DNA of 64,000 bases from Pseudoalteromonas luteoviolacea (GTDB lineage Bacteria; Pseudomonadota; Gammaproteobacteria; Enterobacterales; Alteromonadaceae). Location of the stretch: contig NZ_JWIC01000010.1 in the NCBI RefSeq assembly GCF_000814765.1, positions 878,001-942,000 of the forward strand. Reading direction: 5' to 3'. Shown here piece by piece: positions 6,607-15,264 of the stretch. The first letter of the stretch is position 1, and each line of letters opens with the position of its first letter. The position numbers and the translations under genes were made by a program. Below the pieces are notes generated by a model. That model worked only from the letters and a program-made list of their open reading frames with translations, was not told where the DNA came from and made no database searches.

Positions 6607-9504
6607 TTACTCTGCATATGTCTCAACAGCTGGACATGAACAGATCAGGTTACGGTCACCGTATACGTCATCGATACGCGTTACCGTTGGCCAGAACTTG
6701 TCTTTTGCAACAGCAGGTACAGGGAATGCCGCGTAAAAACGGTCATATGCACGCTCCCACTCGTTTCCTAATACGTCAGCTTGTGTGTGCGGTGCAAATA
6801 CAAGCGGGTTGTTCTCTACTGACCACTCACCAGACTCAACCTTTGCAATCTCTTTACGAATTGAGATCATCGCTTCGATAAAGCGGTCGATTTCAACCTT
6901 AGACTCAGATTCAGTCGGCTCAATCATCAGTGTGCCTGCAACTGGGAATGACATTGTTGGTGCGTGGAAGCCATAGTCCATAAGACGCTTCGCTACATCC
7001 ATTTCAGTGATACCAGATGCTTCTTTAAGTGGACGTAAGTCAACGATACACTCGTGCGCAACACGGTCGTTACGGCCGCGATATAGCACAGGGTAGTGCT
7101 CCGCTAGTTTCGCCGTTAGGTAGTTCGCGTTAACAATCGCAATTTCAGTCGCTTGCTTAAGACCTTCGCTGCCCATCATCGCAATGTATGCCCATGAGAT
7201 AGGTAAAATCGCCGCTGAGCCATAAGGTGCAGCAGATACCGCGCCGTTGCCTTCTGTTGTGCCCGCAACATTGATGATGCTGTGGTTAGGCATAAATGGC
7301 GCAAGGTGCGATTTAACACCGATAGGACCAACACCAGGACCGCCACCACCGTGTGGGATACAGAATGTTTTGTGTAGGTTTAAGTGCGATACGTCAGAGC
7401 CGATGAAGCCTGGGCTTGTTACACCTACTTGCGCGTTCATGTTCGCGCCGTCCATGTATACTTGACCGCCGTGCTGGTGAACAATGTCACATACTTCACG
7501 GATAGTCTCTTCGTATACACCGTGTGTAGACGGGTAAGTAACCATGATACAAGATAGGTTCTCAGACACTTCTTCCGCTTTAGTGCGTAAGTCGTCAAGG
7601 TCGATGTTACCTTTATCATCACAACCAACAACCACAACTTTCATGCTTGCCATTTGCGCTGACGCAGGGTTAGTACCGTGCGCAGAGCTTGGGATCAAAC
7701 AGACATTACGGTGCGCGTCGCCACGTGATTCATGGTATTTACGAATCGCGATAAGACCCGCGTATTCGCCTTGTGCACCTGAGTTTGGCTGTAGTGATAC
7801 GGCATCGTAGCCTGTGATATCTACAAGCCAGTCGTGCAGCTCAGTCATCATAGTTTGATAACCTTGTGCTTGCTCAAGTGGACAGAATGGGTGAAGCTCA
7901 GCGAATTCAGGCCAGGTTACTGGGATCATCTCCGCTGTCGCGTTTAGCTTCATAGTACAAGAGCCCAAAGAGATCATTGAGTGGTTCAATGCTAAATCTT
8001 TGTTCTCTAAACGCTTGATGTAACGCAGCATTTCAGTTTCGCTGTGATACTCATTAAAGTTTGGATGGGTTAGGATCTCGTCATCACGTACCAAGCTTGC
8101 TGGGATACCTGTGATGTCGTTTGCCGCAACCTCTGCGTCAAGCGCAGCCACATCAAGACCGTGGCCTTCGCCAAGGATGATGTCGAATAATTCTGTGATG
8201 TCAGCGCGTGTCGTTGTCTCATTTAGTGCGATTGAGTACTCACCTGCGTGGTTAATTGCAAAGTTCACTTCGTTTGCAACGGCACGTGCAACGACCGCGT
8301 TTTTATCTGCGTCTTCAGCCACAACCGTGATGGTATCAAACCAAGTGTCGTGCTTCAGTGCAACGCCTTTTGACTTAAGGCCAGTCGCCAAGATGCTTGC
8401 AAAGCGGTTGATGCGCTGTGCAATAGTTTTAAGACCTTGAGGACCGTGGTACACCGCGTAGAATGCAGCCATGTTAGCTAGCAATACTTGCGCTGTACAA
8501 ATGTTTGAGTTCGCTTTTTCACGACGGATATGCTGCTCACGCGTCTGCATCGCCATACGCAGTGCATCGTTACCTAAACGGTCTTTAGAAACACCAATGA
8601 TACGACCAGGTAGTGAACGCTTGTACTTGTCGCGTGTTGCGAAGAAGGCTGCGTGTGGACCACCGTAACCCATAGGTACACCAAAGCGCTGTGCCGAACC
8701 AAGTACCACGTCTGCACCTAGTTTACCCGGTGCTTTCAATAGCATTAAGCTCATGATGTCTGCAGCAACACAGGCAATCGCTTTTTTGTCTTGTACTTGT
8801 GCGATTAGGTCGGTGACGTCAACCACTTCACCTGATGTTGACGGGTACTGGAATAGTGCACCGAAGATCTCGTGGTTTACCACGTCGCTTGCAGGTGCGA
8901 CAACTACGTCAAAACCAAACTGTTCAGCACGAGTGCTTACTACGTCAATTGTTTGAGTGTGTACGTCATCTGCGATGAAGAATGTATTTGCTTTTTTCGC
9001 TTTTGCTACACGCTTAGCTAGGGCCATTGCCTCTGCCGCTGCGGTAGACTCATCAAGCAAAGATGCACTAGCCAAGTCTAGGCCTGTAACATCCATAGTT
9101 AGAGTTTGGAAGTTAAGAAGAGACTCCAAACGCCCCTGTGCGATCTCTGGCTGATAAGGCGTATACGCTGTGTACCAACCTGGGTTTTCTAACACATTAC
9201 GTAAAATGACATTAGGTACGTGTGTTGGGTGATAACCTTGGCCAATGTATGATTTAAATACTTTGTTTTGACCAGCTACTGACTTTAGGTAGCTCAGCGT
9301 TTCAACTTCTGTACGGCTTTCACCAATCTTAAGACCTGTTTCTAAACGAATAGAGTCAGGTACCGTTTGACCGATCAGCTCTTCAACACTTGATACTCCA
9401 AGCTCAGCAAGCATTTCGCTTACTTGTGCGGCATTCGGGCCGATATGGCGACGAATAAAGTCTTGCTTTTGCTCTAACTGTTCAAGAGATTTGGCGTTTG
9501 ACAT
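6607..9504 (-). CDS. gcvP: Glycine dehydrogenase (decarboxylating), P protein
   Basis: A 965-residue PLP enzyme (E. coli 957) of the glycine cleavage complex. It decarboxylates glycine and passes the aminomethyl group to the lipoyl arm of GcvH. The PLP-binding lysine is Lys712 in NLHKTFCIPHGGGGPGVG. Typical N-terminal sequence FIRRHIGP and the central LGSCTMKLNA block are present, so both halves of the duplicated fold are complete. The ATG follows GATCATAGGAATCTGGACTA, with an AGGA site. It is last in gcvT-gcvH-gcvP, but a terminator-like hairpin lies between gcvH and gcvP and the 179-base gap may carry its own promoter. Confidence 0.98.
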   Translation of the reverse strand: MSNAKSLEQLEQKQDFIRRHIGPNAAQVSEMLAELGVSSVEELIGQTVPDSIRLETGLKIGESRTEVETLSYLKSVAGQNKVFKSYIGQGYHPTHVPNVILRNVLENPGWYTAYTPYQPEIAQGRLESLLNFQTLTMDVTGLDLASASLLDESTAAAEAMALAKRVAKAKKANTFFIADDVHTQTIDVVSTRAEQFGFDVVVAPASDVVNHEIFGALFQYPSTSGEVVDVTDLIAQVQDKKAIACVAADIMSLMLLKAPGKLGADVVLGSAQRFGVPMGYGGPHAAFFATRDKYKRSLPGRIIGVSKDRLGNDALRMAMQTREQHIRREKANSNICTAQVLLANMAAFYAVYHGPQGLKTIAQRINRFASILATGLKSKGVALKHDTWFDTITVVAEDADKNAVVARAVANEVNFAINHAGEYSIALNETTTRADITELFDIILGEGHGLDVAALDAEVAANDITGIPASLVRDDEILTHPNFNEYHSETEMLRYIKRLENKDLALNHSMISLGSCTMKLNATAEMIPVTWPEFAELHPFCPLEQAQGYQTMMTELHDWLVDITGYDAVSLQPNSGAQGEYAGLIAIRKYHESRGDAHRNVCLIPSSAHGTNPASAQMASMKVVVVGCDDKGNIDLDDLRTKAEEVSENLSCIMVTYPSTHGVYEETIREVCDIVHQHGGQVYMDGANMNAQVGVTSPGFIGSDVSHLNLHKTFCIPHGGGGPGVGPIGVKSHLAPFMPNHSIINVAGTTEGNGAVSAAPYGSAAILPISWAYIAMMGSEGLKQATEIAIVNANYLTAKLAEHYPVLYRGRNDRVAHECIVDLRPLKEASGITEMDVAKRLMDYGFHAPTMSFPVAGTLMIEPTESESKVEIDRFIEAMISIRKEIAKVESGEWSVENNPLVFAPHTQADVLGNEWERAYDRFYAAFPVPAVAKDKFWPTVTRIDDVYGDRNLICSCPAVETYAE

Positions 9505-9644
9505 TAGTCCAGATTCCTATGATCCAAATAAAATGGGTGTTCCTGCATTGATGCCTAGCAATGTTGCCAGACAAAGGCCTTGGTAACGCAGTCACAAATA
9601 ATGCTTTGAGAGTAAACCAAACCAAAGCGGTTTGATTTAACAAC

Positions 9645-9669
9645 AAAAGCCCCAAAAAATGGGGCTTTT
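9645..9669 (-). terminator. Hairpin after gcvH
   Basis: The arms AAAAGCCCC and GGGGCTTTT enclose a seven-base loop, 14 bases beyond the gcvH stop. On the minus strand it is followed by TTTTGTTG. It should stop or attenuate transcription before gcvP, so gcvP would get less message from the upstream promoter or depend on a promoter in 9505-9640. Confidence 0.8.
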
Positions 9670-9683
9670 AGTCATTCAACGAA

Positions 9684-10073
9684 TTAGTCTTCGTCGATTG
9701 AATTTTGGTAACCTTCAGCGTCAAGTAGGTTTTCAAGCTCAGACTCGTCAGATGCCTTCACTTTGAATAACCAACCGTCACCGTATGGGTCGTTGTTCAC
9801 TGACTCAGGAGAGTCTTCTAGCTCTTCGTTGATTTCAACGATAGTACCAGTGATTGGTGCGTAGATATCAGAAGCCGCTTTTACAGACTCAGCAACTGCA
9901 CAGTCTTCGCCAGCATCTACTTCGTCATCCACGTCAGGTAGGTCAACAAATACCATGTCGCCTAGAAGTTCTTGTGCATGCTCAGTAATACCTACAGTGA
10001 ATACACCGTCGCCTTCAGCGCGAACCCATTCGTGTGAAGATGCGTATTTTAACTCGCTAGGAATGTTGCTCAT
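9684..10073 (-). CDS. gcvH: Glycine cleavage system H protein
   Basis: A 129-residue lipoyl carrier that shuttles the aminomethyl intermediate between GcvP, GcvT and Lpd. The lipoylated residue is Lys65 in the family signature AVAESVKAASDIYAPI, and the Gly-rich turn PYGDGWLFKV is present. The length is equal to E. coli GcvH. The ATG is preceded by AAAGGAACAAAAA, a good ribosome site. It lies 62 bases after gcvT on the same strand, consistent with co-transcription. Confidence 0.98.
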   Translation of the reverse strand: MSNIPSELKYASSHEWVRAEGDGVFTVGITEHAQELLGDMVFVDLPDVDDEVDAGEDCAVAESVKAASDIYAPITGTIVEINEELEDSPESVNNDPYGDGWLFKVKASDESELENLLDAEGYQNSIDED

Positions 10074-10135
10074 TTTTTGTTCCTTTGGTCGTTTTAATTG
10101 GGCAACCGCCCATAATTCTACTCGTTACAATGATT

Positions 10136-11218
10136 TTAGATCACTGACTTACCGTTGCGTACGAAGCAAGGCTTCACTACTTTAACGTCTACCAGCTTTT
10201 TGCGCATTTCAACTTGTGCCGTTTCCCCAGTTGAACGAGGTACACGTGCCAATGCTACGCTAAAACCTAAAGTCGGAGAGAATGTACCAGAAGTGATAAC
10301 ACCTTCGCCACCTTCTACGATAACTTTAGAACCACCGCGTAAAACACCTTTGCTCTCAAGCACCAAGCCAACTAGCTTATCAGTGCTCTTGTCAGCACGT
10401 TGTTGCTCGACAACTTTACGGCCGATGAAGTCACGATCTTCTGGTTCCCAAGCAATGGTCCAAGCCATGTTAGCAGCCAGTGGAGATACTGTTTCATCCA
10501 TATCAGAGCCGTACAAGTTCATGCCCGCTTCTAAACGTAGCGTATCACGTGCACCTAAGCCAGCCGGACGCACACCTGCGTCTAGTAATTGCTGCCAAAG
10601 CTCAGCGGCATCGTCGTTATGCACAACAATCTCATAGCCAGCTTCACCAGTATAACCTGTTGTTGCAATAAACAGTTTTCCAGCTTGCGCACCAAAGAAT
10701 GGCTTCATACCTTCAACCGCAGCACGCTGTTCGTCATTTAAGATTGTCGCTGTTTTTTCTTTTGCATTTGGACCTTGAACGGCAATCATCGCGTACTCTG
10801 GACGCTCAGTCACTGTCACGTCAAAATCAGCTGCAACTGCGCCAATGTGCGCAAGATCTTTTTCACGCGTTGCTGAGTTAACAACTAAACGATAATCTGT
10901 TTCTGTGAAGAAGTAGATGATAAGGTCGTCAATTACGCCGCCTTGCTCATTCAACATGCCTGTGTAAAGTGCTTTACCTGCAACTGTTAGCTTAGCAACA
11001 TCGTTTGCCACTAGCTTGCGTAAAAACGCCTGTGCGTCAGCACCTTTTACATCAACAATGGTCATGTGAGATACGTCGAACATACCAGCATCTTGACGCA
11101 CTGCGTGGTGCTCTTCGATTTGTGAGCCATAGTTGATTGGCATTTCCCAACCGTGGAAATCAACCATTTTAGCGCCAGCTTCTAGGTGCTTAGCATGTAG
11201 TACAGTTTTAGAAGTCAT
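10136..11218 (-). CDS. gcvT: Aminomethyltransferase, T protein
   Basis: A 360-residue tetrahydrofolate-dependent enzyme. It releases ammonia from the aminomethyl-lipoyl group on GcvH and makes 5,10-methylene-THF. The start MTSKTVLHAKHLEAGAKMVD and the FDVSHM, TGYTGEAGYEI and GLGARDTLRLEAGM blocks are all family landmarks, the last two in the folate-binding and C-terminal region. The length is normal (E. coli 364). The ATG follows a GAAGGACAAGT ribosome site. The gene is first of the gcv cluster and lies 115 bases after a gene for a half-length GcvT-like protein. No glycine riboswitch motif was found upstream. Confidence 0.98.
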   Translation of the reverse strand: MTSKTVLHAKHLEAGAKMVDFHGWEMPINYGSQIEEHHAVRQDAGMFDVSHMTIVDVKGADAQAFLRKLVANDVAKLTVAGKALYTGMLNEQGGVIDDLIIYFFTETDYRLVVNSATREKDLAHIGAVAADFDVTVTERPEYAMIAVQGPNAKEKTATILNDEQRAAVEGMKPFFGAQAGKLFIATTGYTGEAGYEIVVHNDDAAELWQQLLDAGVRPAGLGARDTLRLEAGMNLYGSDMDETVSPLAANMAWTIAWEPEDRDFIGRKVVEQQRADKSTDKLVGLVLESKGVLRGGSKVIVEGGEGVITSGTFSPTLGFSVALARVPRSTGETAQVEMRKKLVDVKVVKPCFVRNGKSVI

Positions 11219-11303
11219 ACTTGTCCTTCACTTTTTTTGGTTTATGTAAGCAATTTAAGTTGCTCACATATAATCGAGCACATAGTCTCGATGGGGTTAA
11301 TCA

Positions 11304-11322
11304 TGAGCTGATAATCAGCTCA
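11304..11322. terminator. Palindromic hairpin between gcvT-like gene and gcvT
   Basis: TGAGCTGA-TAA-TCAGCTCA is a perfect eight-base stem with a three-base loop, 12 bases after the stop of the upstream gene. There is no T-run, so it may be a weak terminator or a protein-binding dyad for gcvT control. Confidence 0.4.
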
Positions 11323-11333
11323 AATGCACGGAA

Positions 11334-11906
11334 TTAGTTAATGCAAAAACCTGCATCGCCCAGTTTCTTTTGCCATAGTGATAGTGGCTCTGGCTGTGCG
11401 ATGAGTTGATGCTGCTGCACACCATCTTGCAATAGTGTGGTGATGAACACATCACCACTTTGCTTGCCATAGCAAGCTTGCAGATCAGAAATACCTAAGC
11501 CCGGTGTGAGCGAAAAATGGGTTAACAATGACTCAAATGCCGCCGTGCCACTGAGTTGAGAAATAGCCAAATCATCACGGCGCATCAATTCGATGTCATA
11601 GTCTTGCTCATGTTGGTCAACCAGCGCTTGCAACGTCTGTGCTGCGTCTTGGTCCAAAATGAAGCGATAAGCGGTTTCACTAAAGTAATAAACTGCATAA
11701 CGATGGCCATTTGCAAACGACCCTTGAATGCCTAAACCCGGTGCAATTAACTTGTTTAAATTAATACCAAGCTCTTGATTTAGAAAAGGTGTTGTCTCAA
11801 AACCACTAAAATCTAATACCACCTGACCGACCAATGCACAGTAAGCATTTTCAGCAGGTATCGTCCCTTGACGATGCTTGGCAAAAATTATTGGAGAAAA
11901 CGTCAT
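11334..11906 (-). CDS. Half-length GcvT-like folate-binding protein
   Basis: A 190-residue protein with no exact name known to me, but residues about 25-130 parallel GcvT. VLDFSGFETTPFLNQELGIN matches GcvT VDVKGADAQAFLRKLVAND in position and pattern. YAVYYFSETAYRFIL matches GcvT LIIYFFTETDYRLVV, and RRDDLAISQLSG matches RPEYAMIAVQG. The GGVIDD segment and the C-terminal barrel of GcvT are missing, so transferase activity is doubtful. The ATG has an AGGTGG ribosome site. It lies directly upstream of gcvT on the same strand and divergent from a LysR gene. This suggests a GcvT paralogue that has become an accessory or regulatory subunit of glycine cleavage, which is inferred. Confidence 0.7.
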   Translation of the reverse strand: MTFSPIIFAKHRQGTIPAENAYCALVGQVVLDFSGFETTPFLNQELGINLNKLIAPGLGIQGSFANGHRYAVYYFSETAYRFILDQDAAQTLQALVDQHEQDYDIELMRRDDLAISQLSGTAAFESLLTHFSLTPGLGISDLQACYGKQSGDVFITTLLQDGVQQHQLIAQPEPLSLWQKKLGDAGFCIN

Positions 11907-11973
11907 ACAACCACCTAAGTGAAATGAAGATGGACAAAAGTATAGGGGGGGTGAATGGCAACAACAAATTGTA

Positions 11974-11997
11974 ATTATTTATCAATTGATAAATAAT
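11974..11997. promoter_or_regulatory. 24-bp perfect palindrome, probable LysR operator
   Basis: The half-site ATTATTTATCAA is followed at once by its exact reverse complement. It lies 38 bases before the LysR start and 67 bases before the divergent GcvT-like gene. The core TTATCAATTGAT recurs at 12045-12056, inside the first codons of the LysR gene. LysR regulators usually bind AT-rich T-N11-A dyads in such divergent gaps, so autoregulation and control of the left-going genes is likely. Confidence 0.6.
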
Positions 11998-12035
11998 ATT
12001 AATGTATTCGAGTTTTATAAATAGCTTTTTTAAAT

Positions 12036-12881
12036 ATGAAGAACTTATCAATTGATGGCCTACGCACACTCGTCACGGTTGTAGAGGTCGGAGGTTTTGC
12101 AAAAGCAGGCGAACTACTGGGCTTATCGCAACCCGCGGTGAGTTTACAGATCCGTCGCTTAGAAGATTTGCTTGGCTGTAAACTGTTTAAAAAGCAAGGT
12201 CAGCGCCAAGTACTTAATCAGTATGGCGAGTTGCTACTGCCCCAAGCAAAGCAAATGCTGCAATACAATGATGCCATTTTGCAGCAATTTACGTCAGAAA
12301 GTGTCACAGGACGTGTACGCCTTGGGATCCCCAGTGAATTTGCCGCACGCATTTTACCCGCTATTATTGGCGACTTTGTTTCTCTTTACCCTGATGTTGC
12401 GCTTGAAGTTAAATCCAGACTCAGTAAGCATTTACTGTCAGTGTCGAGACAAGATCAATTTGACTTGGTATTAGCACTAAACGAAGAACTCGAGTCTGTT
12501 AGTCACCCTATCTTTATGCGTGACCAATTGGTCTGGGTTGGAGACTTAAGCCTGGCGAAAAAAGAAATGATTACATTAGTGACTGCACCAGAGGGCTGTA
12601 TTTACCGTCGTCGAGCCATCGAAGCGCTACAGCAAAGCGGACGTCCTTTTCGCATCGTCTACAGCAATGCCGATTTAACCGGGTTAACTGCCGCGCTCAA
12701 AGAAGGGCTGGGGATCACTGTGCTGGCAAAAAATACCGTGCCCAGTGAGCTGACCTATCAAGAACATACACCGGATCTGCCAAAGCTAGGGGAAATTGGG
12801 ATCAGCTTAATCAAAAATACTCAGGAGTCTGCCCATGCAGTCAACAAACTCGCTGAGTTTATCGCGCTACGATTAGCGTAG
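12036..12881 (+). CDS. LysR-family transcriptional regulator
   Basis: A 281-residue regulator. The winged HTH covers residues about 5-62, with the family motif FAKAGELLGLSQPAVSLQIR and RLEDLLGCKLF. The effector-binding domain follows from about residue 90 (GRVRLGIPSEFA), with the FRIVYSNADLTGLTAALKEG stretch in the second subdomain. It is divergent from the GcvT-like gene, with a long palindrome between them, and convergent with ubiI, two bases apart. By position it may control the one-carbon genes in the manner of GcvA, but the overall sequence is not diagnostic of GcvA. Effector unknown. Confidence 0.88.
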   Translation: MKNLSIDGLRTLVTVVEVGGFAKAGELLGLSQPAVSLQIRRLEDLLGCKLFKKQGQRQVLNQYGELLLPQAKQMLQYNDAILQQFTSESVTGRVRLGIPSEFAARILPAIIGDFVSLYPDVALEVKSRLSKHLLSVSRQDQFDLVLALNEELESVSHPIFMRDQLVWVGDLSLAKKEMITLVTAPEGCIYRRRAIEALQQSGRPFRIVYSNADLTGLTAALKEGLGITVLAKNTVPSELTYQEHTPDLPKLGEIGISLIKNTQESAHAVNKLAEFIALRLA

Positions 12882-12883
12882 CG

Positions 12884-14050
12884 CTATTGTCCAACAGCCT
12901 GCTTTACAAACAAGCTTTTGATTGGGCCTAAGTTATCCACTAGGCTCAATCCTAACCCACGGATCAGCTTTTTAGCCGGATGTGCCCCCTCAAATAAATC
13001 TTTTAAGCCCTGCATCATGGCAATATGCTTTTGCGCATCAAGCTTGCGTGCTCGCTCATACTCTCTCAGCACTTTATGCGCGGCGAATTCTTGGCTTTGC
13101 TCACCCAGCGCGGTGATCAGATGCGCCGCATCCTTTAGGCCTAAATTCATGCCAAGCCCTGCCAGTGGGTGAATGGTGTGCGCCGCATCGCCCATTAACA
13201 CCACACGGCCTTTGAGCCACTGCTGGGCATAACGCATGGTCAATGGAAATACCGCTCGCTCACTTTGCACTTCACACAACCCACACTGCATATCAATGGC
13301 AGCGGACAATGATTTATTAAACTCACAGGGGCTTTGCGCCATCAATTGCTCAGCATGCTCAGGGGAGGTAGACCACACGATAGAGTGCATATTTTCTTCA
13401 GCCAGTGGTAAAAATGCCAATGGCCCAGTGGGTAAAAACACCTGACGGGCGGTATGCTGATGTGCGCAATCAGTGCTCACCGTCGCCACAATGGCATGGT
13501 GGTCATAATCCCAAAAGCTCAGTGGCATATCAAACAACCTGCGAACACCCGAATTAGCACCATCTGCTGCCACCAGCAACTTACTCATCACGGGCATACC
13601 TGAGTCCATCGTTATCAACACATCTGTCTCTGTTTGGTGGATGGTCTGATAACGGCTTTCAAATGCCAAAGTGACATTGTCAAAGGTCTGCAATTTATTG
13701 TAGAGCGCGAAGCGGATCCCATCGTTTTCGATAATGTGGCCAAGTTGTGGTAACTGTAAAGACTGCGCGTCAAAGGCGATTTTACCAAAGCTATCTGCAT
13801 CTCTGACATCCATCGCGGTATAAGGCGTAGCGCGGCTGGCAAAGATATCTTGCCACACATCAAGTGACTCAAATAACTGCTGACTAGCCAAACTAATTGC
13901 GCTAACGCGCATGCTATAATCCTCTGACAAAGGCTTCGGCGCATTACCCGCATCTAATACCATGACAGACACGTCTTGCTGTGCCAGCCCAAGTGCCAAC
14001 GTTAAACCAACACAGCCACCGCCAACAATACATACTTGCACTTGCTGCAT
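12884..14050 (-). CDS. ubiI: 2-octaprenylphenol hydroxylase, FAD-dependent
   Basis: A 388-residue class A flavin monooxygenase of ubiquinone synthesis, expected to hydroxylate C5 of the octaprenylphenol ring. The FAD Rossmann motif is VCIVGGGCVGLTLALGLA at residues about 6-23. The second FAD motif GDAAHTIHPLAGLGMNLGL lies near residue 290. UbiH, UbiI and UbiF are paralogues that sequence alone barely separates; I name it UbiI because it follows ubiH and precedes gcvT, as in E. coli. Its start is 11 bases behind the ubiH stop, so it is operonic. It converges on the LysR gene. Confidence 0.88.
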   Translation of the reverse strand: MQQVQVCIVGGGCVGLTLALGLAQQDVSVMVLDAGNAPKPLSEDYSMRVSAISLASQQLFESLDVWQDIFASRATPYTAMDVRDADSFGKIAFDAQSLQLPQLGHIIENDGIRFALYNKLQTFDNVTLAFESRYQTIHQTETDVLITMDSGMPVMSKLLVAADGANSGVRRLFDMPLSFWDYDHHAIVATVSTDCAHQHTARQVFLPTGPLAFLPLAEENMHSIVWSTSPEHAEQLMAQSPCEFNKSLSAAIDMQCGLCEVQSERAVFPLTMRYAQQWLKGRVVLMGDAAHTIHPLAGLGMNLGLKDAAHLITALGEQSQEFAAHKVLREYERARKLDAQKHIAMMQGLKDLFEGAHPAKKLIRGLGLSLVDNLGPIKSLFVKQAVGQ

Positions 14051-14061
14051 GAGAGCTCCTT

Positions 14062-15255
14062 TTATTGCACTCGACCCATTAGCTGTCTGGCTAATGGGGC
14101 TTTTAAGTTAAGGAACAGGCTTATCATCATCAGGCCGCAGCTGCGTCCAAACGCCACACTGCGGGACTCATTCGAAAACAACCGGACCAATCCGTCAGTG
14201 AGCGTCATCACTCGACCGATGTCATGATCTCTGGCGACCTTATACGCCTGCGTAAATGCATGATCGCCCCAGGTGGCGATATCCGAGGCTTGTAGCTGCG
14301 ACACTAAACATTGAATATCGCGCATGCCCAAGTTAAAGCCTTGCCCAGCAATGGGGTGAATCGCATGTGCCGCATTACCAATGACCACCACGCGGTGGTG
14401 TATAACACTGGAGATCCGCCCATGTACTAAGGGATAGCGGCTACGCTTACCAACGGCTTCAAACACACCACCACGGTAACCAAACTCTTGCTGTAATCGC
14501 GCTAAAAAGGCGCTGTCATCAAGCCCGAGTACCGCTTCCAACGCATCTTTGTTCATGCACCATGCGACAGAAAAACGGTCTTCACTCATTGGCAACAGCG
14601 CAATCGGCCCCTGTGATGTAAAGCGCTCAAACGCTTGTCCTTGATGGCCTGGTGACACTTTCACATTGGCAATTAATGCCCCTTGCTCATAAGGGAAACT
14701 ATCAAACTCTAGGTTTAATAGATTCCGTGTTGGCGAGTGCGCACCATCGGCTATCACCAATAATTTTGTTTGCACCACCGGTGATTGCTCAGTATCTAGT
14801 TCAACTTCAACATGCTCAGTGTGCTGCGTTAAAGACTTTACCTTTGCAGGACAAAACAAGGTGATATCTTGGCTTTGTAATTGCTGATGTAAAAACTGGC
14901 CGTACGGGTTTACCTCAACCACATAGCCAAGCGCTTCGACCTGATACTCCTCAGGTGTGATAGATGCTTTGCCAAAATGTCCTCTGTCAGACACATTGAC
15001 CTGTGAGATCCGCTCAGCGAATGGCCATGTTTTATTAAATAGATTCAGTTTGCTCAGGTAATCAACTGATTGCTCAGCTAAAGCAATACTGCGATCGTCA
15101 AAGCTTGGGTGGCTATTGGCTTTCGGAGCGAACGCTTCTACCACCGCAATACGGCAATCGGGAATTTGTTTTTTTATACTGACGGCAGCAGTGGCACCCG
15201 CCATGCCGCCGCCAACGATAAGAACATCGAATTGTTGCAAGCCTGATACTCCCAA
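14062..15255 (-). CDS. ubiH: 2-octaprenyl-6-methoxyphenol hydroxylase
   Basis: A 397-residue FAD monooxygenase of aerobic ubiquinone synthesis (C1 hydroxylation). The N-terminal FAD motif DVLIVGGGMAGATAAVSI, the central IADGAHSPTRNLL (DG motif) and the C-terminal GNAAHAIHPIAGQGFNLGM are intact. The length fits the family. It sits between pepP (9-base gap) and ubiI (11-base gap), which is the conserved ygfB-pepP-ubiH-ubiI order. The first Met may be preceded by alternative starts a few codons in, but the FAD motif begins at residue 9, so the annotated start is close to right. Confidence 0.92.
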   Translation of the reverse strand: MGVSGLQQFDVLIVGGGMAGATAAVSIKKQIPDCRIAVVEAFAPKANSHPSFDDRSIALAEQSVDYLSKLNLFNKTWPFAERISQVNVSDRGHFGKASITPEEYQVEALGYVVEVNPYGQFLHQQLQSQDITLFCPAKVKSLTQHTEHVEVELDTEQSPVVQTKLLVIADGAHSPTRNLLNLEFDSFPYEQGALIANVKVSPGHQGQAFERFTSQGPIALLPMSEDRFSVAWCMNKDALEAVLGLDDSAFLARLQQEFGYRGGVFEAVGKRSRYPLVHGRISSVIHHRVVVIGNAAHAIHPIAGQGFNLGMRDIQCLVSQLQASDIATWGDHAFTQAYKVARDHDIGRVMTLTDGLVRLFSNESRSVAFGRSCGLMMISLFLNLKAPLARQLMGRVQ

Positions 15256-15264
15256 ATCTTGCAG

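Noticed and set aside
5965..6736. Several open frames on both strands across the stem-loop array
   Set aside because: They exist only because the 65- and 91-base units keep frame. They have no ribosome sites and overlap each other on both strands.
11219..11333. Glycine riboswitch upstream of gcvT
   Set aside because: The conserved aptamer blocks expected for this riboswitch are not present; only a short palindrome is.
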